Assembly: GCA_040381195.1 (NCBI GenBank) | Contig: JBEIHR010000008.1 | Coordinates: 1-36,000, forward strand | Length of the DNA: 36,000 nucleotides | Origin: VGCC01 sp040381195 | Lineage (GTDB): Bacteria; Actinomycetota; Actinomycetes; S36-B12 | Direction of reading: 5' to 3' | Part shown: one piece after another, positions 1-8,522 of the stretch | How positions within the stretch are numbered: position 1 is the stretch's first letter | Layout: each line of letters opens with the position of its first letter | Program-made: the position numbers and the translations under genes | Notes under the pieces: model-generated | The model's database searches: none | Told to the model about the DNA's origin: nothing | What the model saw: only the letters and a program-made list of their open reading frames with translations

Positions 1-3000
1 GGGCATGCGGGGTACCCGAATGAGTAGCGGGAACCCCGATAACCCTGCTTACTGATGAGGATGTCCATGTCGTGTTCGTCCTCATCGCCGAATCCAAGTT
101 CCGCCCGTATCCGCGAGTGCCAATACTCGGCGAGTGCCTCGGTGAGTTGGACGCTGAGTCCGTGAAGTTCAAGGTAGTCGCGGTAGGCATCCTTGTCGAA
201 AAGGCGGGCAGTGGCGTCGGATGCGGCTTTGCCCATAGTGACGACGTCGAGGGCCACGACATCACGTTCGCCGGTCGTCGAAGGACGGAAGAAGTCCGAC
301 AGGCAGAGGAACCGGCCGCGGCGCTGGCGAGGGAACGTGAAGGTGGTCGCCACTGCCGTTCCCGTGGCGTCGTAGACGTCGAGGGAACGGCCGTCGGACA
401 CGCACGGGAAGTATCCGTAGACCACCGCTGGCTCGATCATCGCCTCCGTTTGGATGCGGTCGATCCAGTAGCGCAGCCGAGGTCTGCCTTCGGTCTCCAC
501 CAGCTCCTCGTAACTGGGGCCGTCGCCACGGGAAGACTTCAGGCCCCACTGCCCCATGAACAGCGCCCGCTCGTCGAGGTACGGCAGATACTCGGCAAGC
601 GGTATGCCTCGGACGACGCGGTCGCCCCAGAAGGGAGGAATCGGGACCGGGTTGTCGGTCGCGACATCGGATCGATCCGGGAGATCGACATCGCTGACGC
701 GGGCGGCTGACGTCGAACGAACCCTCCGCTGTCGTGGCTCCGGAAGTTGGGCCCCCTCCTCGCCCCGCTTGATCGCCATGATGATGTCCATGAGCTTCAA
801 GCCCTCGAATGCGTCACGCGCATAGCGGACGTCACCGAGATACAACTCCGCGAGATCCTGCTCTACGTATGCACGAGTCAACGCCGCTCCGCCCAAGATC
901 ACGGGGAAATCTGCAGCGATACCTCGGGCGTTCATCTCTTCGAGGTTCTCCTTCATGATCACCGTGCTCTTCACGAGAAGACCGCTCATTCCAATGACGT
1001 CTGCCTTGTGCTCCTGCGCCGCCTCGATGATGGCGGACACGGGCTGCTTAATGCCGATATTGACGACGTTGTAACCGTTATTGCTCAGGATGATGTCGAC
1101 CAAATTCTTGCCAATATCGTGGACGTCGCCCTTCACGGTGGCCAGAACCATCGTGCCCTTGCCTGATTCGTCCGTGCGCTCCATGAATGGTTCGAGATAT
1201 GCGACCGCGTTCTTCATTACCTCTGCGCTTTGAAGGACGAAGGGAAGTTGCATCTCTCCTGAGCCAAACAGCTCACCGACGACCTTCATGCCGGCAAGCA
1301 GGTGATCGTTGACGATCTCGAGCGCCGACATTTCCCTCAATGCCAGGGATAAATCATCGTCGAGTCCTTGTCGCTCGCCGTCGATGATGCGACGCTGCAA
1401 GCGCTCTTTCAGCGGAAGTTGGGCGAGCTCCTCGGCCTTGGATGCGCGCAGGGAGGTTGACTCGGCGCCTTCGAAGAGCTCGAGGAAACGCTGAAGCGGG
1501 TCGTAGGTCACATTTCCGGACTCGTCGTACTCCCGTCGGTCGTACACCAGATCAAGCGCTACGGCCCTGTGCTCGGGGTCGATCCGATTCATCGGGAGAA
1601 TCTTCGATGCGTGCACGATTGCGGATGTCAGGCCAGCCTCCGCGCACTCGTGGAGGAATACCGAGTTGAGCACCTGGCGCGCCGCCGGGTTGAGTCCGAA
1701 GGAGACGTTGGATAGGCCAACGACGGTGTTGACATCGGGGTAGAGCCGATGGATCTCCCGGATAGCCTCGATCGTCTCGATCCCGTCCCTCCGGGTTTCC
1801 TCCTGACCGGTGGCAATCGGGAAAGTCAGCGGATCAACGAGGATGTCGGCTGTCCGGAGACCCCACTCCCCCGTAAGCGTCTCGATCAAGCGGGTGGCGA
1901 CCCGGGTCTTCCACTCCGCTGTGCGGGCCTGGCCCTCTTCGTCGATGGTCAGCGCCACCACCGCGGCTCCGTGCTCTACGACCAGGGGCATGGTCCGGGA
2001 GAAGCGCGACTCGGGGCCATCACCATCTTCGAAGTTGACGGAATTGATGATCGAGCGACCTCCGAGGCGCTCCAGGCCGGCCTCGAGCACACCTGGTTCG
2101 GTGGAATCCAGCATCAGGGGCAGCGTCGACGAGGTCGCCATCCGATACGCGATTTCGGACATGTCGGCCACTCCGTCGCGGCCTACGTAGTCGACACAGA
2201 GATCGAGCACATGCGCGCCATCGCGGATCTGATCGCGCGCGATCTCCACGCACTGCTCGACATCCTGTCCGAGCATGGCCTCACGGAACGCCTTGGACCC
2301 GTTCGCGTTCGTGCGTTCGCCGATCGAGAGATACGTGGAATCTTGGATGAGCGGCACCTGCTGGTAGAGGCTACTCACCGCGGTAATCGGTTGAGGCATC
2401 CGCTCCGGCAGCGACAGCGACGTGACACGTTCAACCACGGCAGCGATGTGCTCGGGCGTCGTACCGCAGCATCCCCCCACGAGTGAGAGCCCATAATCGC
2501 GCACGAAGGTTTCATGGGCGGTGGCCAGCTCCTCGGGAGTGAGCGGGTAGTAGGCGCCCTGCGCGGTGACGATAGGTAGTCCGGCGTTCGGCATGGCCGA
2601 TAGCGAGATTCGAGCCTGTTGACTCAGAGTCCGCAGGTGCTCGCTCATCTCGAGAGGCCCGGTGGCACAGTTCAGACCGATGACGTCGATTCGCAGCGGC
2701 TCCAGGGCGGTGAGTGCTGCCCCGATCTCGGAACCCAAGAGCATCGTTCCCGTCGTCTCCACGGTGACCTGGGCGATCAGCGGAAGGTCGATACGGACCG
2801 CATCGAGGGCCCGTCGCGCGCCGATTAGGGCGGCCTTCGCCTGCAGGAGGTCCTGGGCCGTCTCGATGAGGATCGCATCAACTCCACCGTCGATCAGTCC
2901 CCGAACCTGGATCTCGTAGGCGTCTCGGAGTTCGCGGTACGTCACGTGGCCAAGCGACGGGAGCTTGGTCCCGGGACCCACAGATCCAAGCACCCATCGG

Positions 3001-3359
3001 GGCCTGTCCGCGCTAGTCCATTCATCGGCAACTCCACGGGCAATAGCCGCACCCGCGTGGGCCAACTCGTAGATGCGTTCGGGAATGTCGTACTCCGACA
3101 GGTTCGCGAGGTTGGCACCGAAGGTGTTGGTCTCGACACAGTCCGCTCCCACGGCTAGGTATGCGCGGTGCACGTCTGCCACGATGTCTGGGCGGGTCAC
3201 GTTGAGGATCTCGTTGCAGCCCTCATAACCCTGGAAGTCGTCCAGGGAGGGATTGCGCGCTTGCAGCATGGTGCCCATCGCGCCGTCGGCGACGACCACG
3301 CGCTCGGACCAGGCGTCCCTCAGGGACCCCGGTCCCGTCGTCGGGAGACTTGTTGGCAT
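1..3359 (-). CDS. metH: Cobalamin-dependent methionine synthase MetH (3' end cut by window edge)
   Basis: Transfers the methyl group of 5-methyltetrahydrofolate to homocysteine through protein-bound cobalamin, making methionine in the cytoplasm. The ATG at 3357-3359 opens a frame without stops to base 1, giving 1119 visible residues; the family is about 1150-1250 long, so only the end is missing. Seen in order: the homocysteine domain with zinc ligand Cys231 (GLNCATG) and Cys297/Cys298 (GGCCG); the pterin domain with GERTNANGSKAF near residue 350; the cobalamin domain with DVHDIGKN and lower axial His747; and the start of the activation domain, ending in RYSFGYPAC at the edge. The gene is divergent from the PAC2 gene, and a TACGCT -10 lies 9 bases before the ATG. 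The 87-base spacer is too short for a cobalamin riboswitch. Confidence 0.97.
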   Translation of the reverse strand, partial: MPTSLPTTGPGSLRDAWSERVVVADGAMGTMLQARNPSLDDFQGYEGCNEILNVTRPDIVADVHRAYLAVGADCVETNTFGANLANLSEYDIPERIYELAHAGAAIARGVADEWTSADRPRWVLGSVGPGTKLPSLGHVTYRELRDAYEIQVRGLIDGGVDAILIETAQDLLQAKAALIGARRALDAVRIDLPLIAQVTVETTGTMLLGSEIGAALTALEPLRIDVIGLNCATGPLEMSEHLRTLSQQARISLSAMPNAGLPIVTAQGAYYPLTPEELATAHETFVRDYGLSLVGGCCGTTPEHIAAVVERVTSLSLPERMPQPITAVSSLYQQVPLIQDSTYLSIGERTNANGSKAFREAMLGQDVEQCVEIARDQIRDGAHVLDLCVDYVGRDGVADMSEIAYRMATSSTLPLMLDSTEPGVLEAGLERLGGRSIINSVNFEDGDGPESRFSRTMPLVVEHGAAVVALTIDEEGQARTAEWKTRVATRLIETLTGEWGLRTADILVDPLTFPIATGQEETRRDGIETIEAIREIHRLYPDVNTVVGLSNVSFGLNPAARQVLNSVFLHECAEAGLTSAIVHASKILPMNRIDPEHRAVALDLVYDRREYDESGNVTYDPLQRFLELFEGAESTSLRASKAEELAQLPLKERLQRRIIDGERQGLDDDLSLALREMSALEIVNDHLLAGMKVVGELFGSGEMQLPFVLQSAEVMKNAVAYLEPFMERTDESGKGTMVLATVKGDVHDIGKNLVDIILSNNGYNVVNIGIKQPVSAIIEAAQEHKADVIGMSGLLVKSTVIMKENLEEMNARGIAADFPVILGGAALTRAYVEQDLAELYLGDVRYARDAFEGLKLMDIIMAIKRGEEGAQLPEPRQRRVRSTSAARVSDVDLPDRSDVATDNPVPIPPFWGDRVVRGIPLAEYLPYLDERALFMGQWGLKSSRGDGPSYEELVETEGRPRLRYWIDRIQTEAMIEPAVVYGYFPCVSDGRSLDVYDATGTAVATTFTFPRQRRGRFLCLSDFFRPSTTGERDVVALDVVTMGKAASDATARLFDKDAYRDYLELHGLSVQLTEALAEYWHSRIRAELGFGDEDEHDMDILISKQGYRGSRYSFGYPAC

Positions 3360-3368
3360 AGCGGCACG

Positions 3369-3374
3369 AGCGTA
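3369..3374 (-). promoter_or_regulatory. Predicted -10 element of metH (TACGCT)
   Basis: TACGCT on the minus strand fits the actinobacterial TANNNT -10 pattern and ends 9 bases before the metH ATG, which predicts a leader of only a few bases. No convincing -35 was seen. Confidence 0.5.
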
Positions 3375-3420
3375 GTTGCCCTCATCCGGCCGCGCACCGC
3401 GCGCGAGCCGCGACACGGCC

Positions 3421-3426
3421 TAGGCT
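3421..3426 (+). promoter_or_regulatory. Predicted -10 element of the PAC2 gene (TAGGCT)
   Basis: TAGGCT ends 7 bases before an ATG at 3434 and 20 bases before the chosen PAC2 start at 3447. The transcript would begin at about 3432-3434, leaving roughly 13 bases of leader that hold the GGGAG ribosome site of the PAC2 gene. Confidence 0.5.
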
Positions 3427-3433
3427 TGCGGCC

Positions 3434-3463
3434 ATGTGGGAGTTGCATGATCGACTTCGATGA
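3434..3463 (+). other. Possible nine-codon upstream ORF overlapping the PAC2 start
   Basis: An ATG placed exactly where a leaderless start would fall after the TAGGCT hexamer opens a frame encoding MWELHDRLR and then TGA. It overlaps the PAC2 start at 3447 in another frame. It may be chance. If translated it would compete with or couple to PAC2 initiation. Confidence 0.2.
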
Positions 3464-4292
3464 TCTGCCGACGCTGACCGACCCGGTCATGATCGCCGCG
3501 TTCGAGGGCTGGAACGACGCCGGTGAGGCAGCATCCGCGGCGATCACACACCTGCGCGAGGTGTGGCCGGCCGAGCCGCTGACGGAGCTCGATGCGGAGG
3601 AGTACTACGACTATCAGGTGAATAGGCCGTTGATTTCCCTGGATGCGGAGGGTGTCCGGCAGCTCCAATGGCCGAGCACGCGGTTGTACGTGGCCCGAGC
3701 CCCGCTTTTCCCCCGTGACGTGGTTCTCATCCAGGGGATTGAACCCAACATGAAGTGGCAACAGTTTTCCCGGGAGATTCTCGGCTTGGCCGCGGAGCTG
3801 AACATCTCGATGTTCGTGACGTTGGCCGCCCTGCTTTCCGACAACCCGCATAGCCGCCCGGTTCCTGTGACCGGCTCATGCACCGACCCTGCATTACGCG
3901 AGGCACTCGGGATGGAGCCCTCGACCTATGAGGGGCCCACGGGCATCGTCGGTGTCCTGCAGGAAGCGTGTGAGCGGTTTGGCATTCCCGCGGTCTCCCT
4001 GTGGGCCGCGATTCCGCACTACGTCTCGCAAGCACCCTCTCCCAAAGCAACCCTCGCGCTCGTTCGTCGCGTCGAGGACATCCTCGACATCCCCGTACCT
4101 CTGGACGAGCTCGTCGAGGAATCCCGAGCCTGGGAGACCGGAGTCAACGAGCTCGCCGAGGACGACGAGGAGGTCGCCGAGTACGTGCGGCAGTTGGAAG
4201 AGGCCCGCGACACCACGGAACTTCCTGAGGCGTCGGGCGAAGCGATCGCCAAGGAGTTCGAGCGCTACCTTCGACGTCGGGGCAGCGCCTAG
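3447..4292 (+). CDS. PAC2 family protein
   Basis: A 281-residue cytoplasmic protein of the PAC2 family, named after a eukaryotic proteasome assembly chaperone. The biochemical role of the actinobacterial members is not established. The N-terminus contains the typical DPVMIAAFEGWNDAGEAAS (about residues 11-29), followed by the family's alpha/beta core and an acidic, probably helical C-terminal tail. The ATG at 3447 is chosen because actinobacterial members begin with a similar MIE/MID segment and a GGGAG ribosome site lies 5 bases upstream; an in-frame extension to 3168 would run antisense into metH. A PAC2 gene next to metH is also found in Mycobacterium (Rv2125). Its stop overlaps that of pgi in a shared CTAG. 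Confidence 0.88.
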   Translation: MIDFDDLPTLTDPVMIAAFEGWNDAGEAASAAITHLREVWPAEPLTELDAEEYYDYQVNRPLISLDAEGVRQLQWPSTRLYVARAPLFPRDVVLIQGIEPNMKWQQFSREILGLAAELNISMFVTLAALLSDNPHSRPVPVTGSCTDPALREALGMEPSTYEGPTGIVGVLQEACERFGIPAVSLWAAIPHYVSQAPSPKATLALVRRVEDILDIPVPLDELVEESRAWETGVNELAEDDEEVAEYVRQLEEARDTTELPEASGEAIAKEFERYLRRRGSA

Positions 4293-5917
4293 CCCTGCGC
4301 GCGCAGTGCGAGATAGGTTCGCAGCGACTGGCGCGTGGGCTCGTCCAATCCCGGATCGTCCCAGGTTCCGTCGTGGATGTCCGACTCAATCCCGCGGGCA
4401 ACAATCTTCCCGTACTCCACACCCCACTGATCGAATGAGTTGATTCCCCAGACCGCACCCTGGACGAACACCATATGTTCATAGAGGGAGATCAGTGACC
4501 CCAGGGAGTGGGGCGTGAGCGTTCGGGTCATGAGAACTGTGACCGGCCTATTGCCGGCCATCACGCGGTGCGCAACAAGCTCAGGTGAGCCGTCCAGGAT
4601 CTCGGTGGGGGCCCTTCCCATGCTCAAGACCGACGCCTGCGCGAGCGCGTTCGCGACGAGGATCTCCTGCTGCTGCGGGCCCGGCACATCCGAGTTGGCG
4701 ACGACGATGATGTCGCAGGCCACGGTCGATGTTCCCTGGTGGAGCAGTTGATAGAACGAGTGTTGGCCATTTGTCCCTGGCTCCCCCCAGTAGATCGCAC
4801 TCGTCGGATAGTCCATGGCCGAGCCGTCTCTGCGCACCGATTTACCGTTGCTCTCCATGGTGAGCTGTTGCAAGAAGGCCGGGAATCGTGCGAGGCGCTG
4901 GGAGTACGGAAGCACCGCGACGGATTCGATATCCAAGAAATCGCGGTTCCAGATTCCGCACAGCGCCATCATGAACGGGAGATTGGTCGAAACGGGTGCG
5001 GAAAGGAAATGGTTATCCATCTCCCTGAGTCCGTCGAGGAAGTCTCGGAAGTTGCCGGGCCCGATGGCGATCATGAGGCTGAGTCCGATCGCCGAGTCGA
5101 GTGAATAGCGTCCGCCTACCCACTCCCAGAACCCGACCACGGAGTCCATCGGAATCCCGAACGCCTGCGCAGCAGGGATGTTCGTCGATACCGCCAGAAA
5201 GTGGTGGCGCACGGCAGATTGTCCGAGAACACGAATGATCCACTCCCGCGCAACCTCCGCGTTGCTGATCGTTTCGCGGGTTGTGAAGGTCTTCGACGAC
5301 ACGATGACAAGGGTTGTTTCCGGATCGCATACGTGGAGAGCGTCGTGGATGTCGTCGGGATCAACGTTCGAGACGAATAGGCAGGTGATGTTCGGGTCTC
5401 GGAACGCACCCAGTGCCTGGTACGCCATTGCCGGACCGAGGTCGGACCCTCCGATCCCGATGTTGATCACATGAGTGATGCGCTTGCCCGTCGAGCCAGT
5501 CCAGCTCCCATCTCTGATCCGATCGCTGATGGCTGCCATGCGGTCGAGCTCAGCCAGGACGACGCCGGTCACGTCGGCCCCTCCATCACTCCAGGTCTCA
5601 CCGGGTCGAGCTCGGAGCGCCATGTGGAGAACCGCCCGATCCTCCGTTGAGTTGATGTGTGAACCCGCGCGCATCGCGTCTCGATAGGCCTCGACCCCGG
5701 TCTGCTCCGCCAAGGCAAGCAGCTGGTCGAAGACTTCACGTGTGACCCGTTGCCGAGACGCGTCAAGGTTCCAACCCGCAGCTTCGAGCCGTAGGAAACC
5801 GCGATCCGTCGTGACGAGTTGACGAATCGACTCACGACCCACGGTCGACCCGAGTGCACGGAGTGCCGCCCACGCAGGCGTGGACGAAGGGTCGATGACG
5901 CGTGCAGCGGAGTTCAT
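4289..5917 (-). CDS. pgi: Glucose-6-phosphate isomerase
   Basis: Interconverts glucose-6-phosphate and fructose-6-phosphate in glycolysis and gluconeogenesis. The product has 542 residues, the normal length. Visible family motifs are NIGIGGSDLGPAM in the sugar-binding region, EWVGGRYSLDSAIGLS (signature 1), MESNGKSV, GTNGQHSFYQLLHQGT with the catalytic His, and NSFDQWGVEYGK (signature 2) with the catalytic Lys. The ATG at 5917 is preferred to an in-frame extension to 6034 because GGGAGG lies 8 bases upstream and the extension would overlap mshC. It is 29 bases downstream of mshC in the same direction and could be cotranscribed, but a TACGCT hexamer in the gap suggests its own promoter. It converges on the PAC2 gene with a shared CTAG. 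Confidence 0.97.
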   Translation of the reverse strand: MNSAARVIDPSSTPAWAALRALGSTVGRESIRQLVTTDRGFLRLEAAGWNLDASRQRVTREVFDQLLALAEQTGVEAYRDAMRAGSHINSTEDRAVLHMALRARPGETWSDGGADVTGVVLAELDRMAAISDRIRDGSWTGSTGKRITHVINIGIGGSDLGPAMAYQALGAFRDPNITCLFVSNVDPDDIHDALHVCDPETTLVIVSSKTFTTRETISNAEVAREWIIRVLGQSAVRHHFLAVSTNIPAAQAFGIPMDSVVGFWEWVGGRYSLDSAIGLSLMIAIGPGNFRDFLDGLREMDNHFLSAPVSTNLPFMMALCGIWNRDFLDIESVAVLPYSQRLARFPAFLQQLTMESNGKSVRRDGSAMDYPTSAIYWGEPGTNGQHSFYQLLHQGTSTVACDIIVVANSDVPGPQQQEILVANALAQASVLSMGRAPTEILDGSPELVAHRVMAGNRPVTVLMTRTLTPHSLGSLISLYEHMVFVQGAVWGINSFDQWGVEYGKIVARGIESDIHDGTWDDPGLDEPTRQSLRTYLALRAQG

Positions 5918-5935
5918 GGACCTAGCCTCCCATCG

Positions 5936-5941
5936 AGCGTA
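5936..5941 (-). promoter_or_regulatory. Possible -10 element of pgi (TACGCT)
   Basis: TACGCT on the minus strand lies in the 29-base gap between mshC and pgi. It is followed by 18 bases that include GGGAGG, and then the pgi ATG. It would give a short leader with a ribosome site, unlike most promoters nearby. Confidence 0.4.
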
Positions 5942-5946
5942 GCCCG

Positions 5947-7164
5947 CTAGTGGAGCCGAACCCCGAGGAGCGCATCCACGGTCCGGGACATGAGGGCCGG
6001 GGCCTCGGTGTCGAGTCCCTCCCGATGCACCCATGCATCGATGGCATCGATGGCGGCCGGTGTGCCGAGGTCGTCGGCAAGACAGGCGCGAACCGTTTCG
6101 AGCAATGGCTCTGCGGGGCTGGCAGCGGATCGCCGCGCCGCAGTGCGCCAGGCGTCCAGGCGATGTTCGGCTCCTTCAAGGCCCTGCGGCGTCCAGGCCC
6201 AGTCACTTCGGTAGTGGTGCGCCAGAAGCGAGAGCCGAAGTGCCATGGGGTCCACGCCCTGCGAACGCAGGGAGGCCACGAAGACCAGATTGCCCCGCGA
6301 CTTGCTCATCTTGTGCCCTTGCCAACTCACCATCCCGGAGTGCACGTAGAGGCGGGCGAAGTGTGGATGTCCGGTGATTCTCTGAGCCTCGGCCGCGCCC
6401 ATCTCATGGTGTGGGAAGGCAAGATCGCGCCCACCCCCCTGAACGTCGATGGGGATGCCGAGGTAGTCCAGAGCGATAGCGGCGCACTCGATGTGCCATC
6501 CGGGTCTGCCCGGGCCGAGGGAGGAGTCCCACGAGGGCTCGCCGGGACGTGCTGCCTGCCACACCAGACAATCCAGGGGGTCATCCTTTCCGGGACGCTC
6601 CGGATCTCCCCCGCGCTCCGCGAAGATCTCGCGCATCTCATCGTCGGTGAGTCCCGCCACTCTTCCAAAATCAGGGTCGCTTCGAACCCGGAAGTACAGG
6701 TCGTCATCGACCCGGTAGGCGTCACCGGACTCACGCAGCCGCTCGACGTACGCGACGACGGAGGGAATGGCTTCAACGGCGCCGATGTACTGGTCCGGAG
6801 GGATGACCCGCAGTGCCGCCATGTCAGAGCGGAACAGCTCCGTCTCGCGATCCGCGATGGCACGCCAGTCCTGGCCTGTTTCCGATGCCCGGACGAGAAG
6901 GGGATCGTCGATGTCCGTCACGTTCTGGACGTAGCGCACACTGAGGCCAGCATCTCGCCAGACTCGATTGACCAGATCGAACGCCACATAGGTGTTGGCG
7001 TGCCCGATATGTGTGGCGTCGTAGGGAGTGATGCCACAGACGTACATCGTCGCCTCGGGGCCAGTTGCACTCTCGACCTTCGTGCGCGACGAGGTGTCGT
7101 AAAGCCTGAGCCGCGGGCTCGACCCGGGTAGCTGGGGTATGCCCGGCGCAGCCCAACTCTCCAC
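5947..7164 (-). CDS. mshC: Cysteine:GlcN-inositol ligase MshC
   Basis: Ligates L-cysteine to 1-O-(2-amino-2-deoxy-glucopyranosyl)-myo-inositol using ATP, the third enzymatic step of mycothiol synthesis. This class I synthetase-like enzyme is related to cysteinyl-tRNA synthetase. The product is 405 residues, typical of MshC and shorter than CysS. The GTG start at 7164 is supported by an N-terminus beginning M-S-W and reaching LPG..P.LRLYD, as in known MshC. The zinc-type CGITPYDATHIGHA segment has Cys43 and the HIGH motif at 52-55; KMSKS is at 285-289. It lies 18 bases after the kinase-like gene, in line with DUF3090 and the phosphatase. A TACCCT hexamer exactly 6 bases before the GTG predicts an extra leaderless promoter. 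Confidence 0.95.
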   Translation of the reverse strand: MESWAAPGIPQLPGSSPRLRLYDTSSRTKVESATGPEATMYVCGITPYDATHIGHANTYVAFDLVNRVWRDAGLSVRYVQNVTDIDDPLLVRASETGQDWRAIADRETELFRSDMAALRVIPPDQYIGAVEAIPSVVAYVERLRESGDAYRVDDDLYFRVRSDPDFGRVAGLTDDEMREIFAERGGDPERPGKDDPLDCLVWQAARPGEPSWDSSLGPGRPGWHIECAAIALDYLGIPIDVQGGGRDLAFPHHEMGAAEAQRITGHPHFARLYVHSGMVSWQGHKMSKSRGNLVFVASLRSQGVDPMALRLSLLAHHYRSDWAWTPQGLEGAEHRLDAWRTAARRSAASPAEPLLETVRACLADDLGTPAAIDAIDAWVHREGLDTEAPALMSRTVDALLGVRLH

Positions 7165-7170
7165 CCGTGA

Positions 7171-7176
7171 AGGGTA
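7171..7176 (-). promoter_or_regulatory. Predicted leaderless -10 element of mshC (TACCCT)
   Basis: TACCCT on the minus strand is followed by exactly 6 bases and the mshC GTG, so transcription would begin at or just before the start codon. It sits in the 18-base gap behind the kinase-like gene. Confidence 0.5.
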
Positions 7177-7182
7177 GCGGCG

Positions 7183-7953
7183 CTAGAAAACCGGCCACGG
7201 AATCGCGGGCCACTCCTCAGACGGTTCCGGAAACTGCTGCGATTCCAGCAGCGTGTCCACGCGGGCCCGAAGAGCCGATGACTCCTCGGCTGACAGCCAC
7301 CGATCTATGGCGGGGACGTACGCACCCAATGCAGTGCGAAGCTGGAGAAGGTCACGCACCACATCTGTCGGAAGCGGCTCACCCGCCCAGCCCCAGAGCA
7401 CCGTGCGGAGCTTGTTCTCCGAATGGAATGCGACTCCGTGGTCCACGCCTCGCACGGAGCCATCGGGGAGCGTCAGGATGTGTCCCCCCTTGCGATCACC
7501 ATTGTTGATCACAGCGTCGAGGATCGACATTCGCTTGAGTTCCTCCGAGTCCGCGTGGCTGAGTGCGACAGGACGCCCAGACGGATCCCGTGCCTCGACG
7601 ACCACCCGCCATCCCGAGGGAACCTCAGTGAGCGGCGTGACGGTGACAAGTGCACCGATTGAGGACTCTTCACACCACTCCTGGATCATCCCCGCCCCCG
7701 CAGGACCATCAGCCCGCCACACGGTGAGCGGAATGAACCCCCATCGGAGGAGTCTGTCCACCTCGAAAGCGGCGATCTCGCGCCCGGCCAGGGATCCCGT
7801 GGGGAAGTCCCACAGTGGTCGCTCGCCCGCGAGGGGCTTGTACACGCACCGCCGACCCTCCGCGGTGCACAGAAGAGTGGCATTACTCGCGTCGACGAGA
7901 CGTCCCTCGACGACCAGCTCTGCCTCGGCCAGCGTCGTCTCGCGAGGTGTCAC
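7183..7953 (-). CDS. SCO1664-type PI3/4-kinase-like protein
   Basis: A 256-residue protein of the actinobacterial SCO1664 family, which resembles PI3/PI4 kinases and HipA-like kinases; its substrate is unknown. Kinase-like features are VYKPLAGE with the presumed ATP-binding Lys, a Glu-bearing helix (GREIAAFEVDRLL), the catalytic-loop-like DAVINNGDRKGGHI, and VDHGVAF in the DFG position. The GTG at 7953 overlaps the DUF3090 stop by 4 bases (GTGA), which settles the start; an extension to 8034 would lie wholly inside DUF3090. The coupling suggests that it works with DUF3090 and the histidine phosphatase. Kinase activity is inferred only from these residues. Confidence 0.82.
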   Translation of the reverse strand: MTPRETTLAEAELVVEGRLVDASNATLLCTAEGRRCVYKPLAGERPLWDFPTGSLAGREIAAFEVDRLLRWGFIPLTVWRADGPAGAGMIQEWCEESSIGALVTVTPLTEVPSGWRVVVEARDPSGRPVALSHADSEELKRMSILDAVINNGDRKGGHILTLPDGSVRGVDHGVAFHSENKLRTVLWGWAGEPLPTDVVRDLLQLRTALGAYVPAIDRWLSAEESSALRARVDTLLESQQFPEPSEEWPAIPWPVF

Positions 7954-8522
7954 GGAAGGTCGCGCCGCCGGTACCCGTTTGCACGCGGGCAGATATGGCC
8001 GGCGGGGTCCAGCGGCTGCTGACAGAACGGACACGGGGGCCTTCCTGCGTCGACCACGGTGCGCGCCCTGTGGGCGAAGGCCCGGGCGTAGGCGGGTGAA
8101 ATCCAGACGCGCAAGGTATCGGGGCCGTCCTCAGCGTCGTCGGCGAGTTCCGGGACTTCGTCACCCTCGTCGGCGATGGCATGCGCTTCGATAACCACCT
8201 GACGCAGGGAGTCGTCCCAACCCAATGCCATCGCGCCCACCCGGAACTCCTCTGTCAGAGGGACATCCAGGGGCTCGTTGTCCACAAGCTGCGAAGGAAC
8301 GGCCGTTGGGATCTCATCAGTGAAGTCCCGGGTCGCGGTTACTTCATCGAGGAGCTGATCGACTCGTTCGGCTAGGACTGATGCCTGCTGCTTCTCGAAG
8401 GCGACCGACACGAGTTCGGAGCCCTGGCGCACCTGCAGATAAAACGTCCGTTCTCCGGGCATACCGATAGTCCCAACGATGAAGCGATCGGGCAAACGGA
8501 ATTGCAGGATGCGACGCGTCAT
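7950..8522 (-). CDS. DUF3090 family protein
   Basis: A 190-residue conserved actinobacterial protein of unknown function. It begins MTRRILQFRLPDRF, as is typical of DUF3090, and has a beta-rich body followed by an acidic middle. It ends in a zinc-ribbon-like CPFCQQPLDPAGHICPR (C-x2-C-x8-H-x-C), which could bind one metal ion. The start ATG overlaps the histidine phosphatase stop by 4 bases (ATGA), and its own stop overlaps the kinase-like gene by 4 bases (GTGA), so the three are almost certainly translated from one mRNA. The order phosphatase, DUF3090, kinase-like gene, mshC recurs in actinobacteria such as Streptomyces (recalled, not checked). Confidence 0.88.
   Translation of the reverse strand: MTRRILQFRLPDRFIVGTIGMPGERTFYLQVRQGSELVSVAFEKQQASVLAERVDQLLDEVTATRDFTDEIPTAVPSQLVDNEPLDVPLTEEFRVGAMALGWDDSLRQVVIEAHAIADEGDEVPELADDAEDGPDTLRVWISPAYARAFAHRARTVVDAGRPPCPFCQQPLDPAGHICPRANGYRRRDLP

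Noticed and set aside
3360..3446. Cobalamin riboswitch upstream of metH
   Set aside because: Only 87 bases separate metH from the PAC2 start and no B12-box-like sequence was seen; a riboswitch of this class needs about 200 bases.
5950..7131. A 393-codon plus-strand open frame antisense to mshC
   Set aside because: mshC carries complete family motifs on the other strand. Long empty antisense frames are common in GC-rich genes, and the antisense translation resembles no protein I know.
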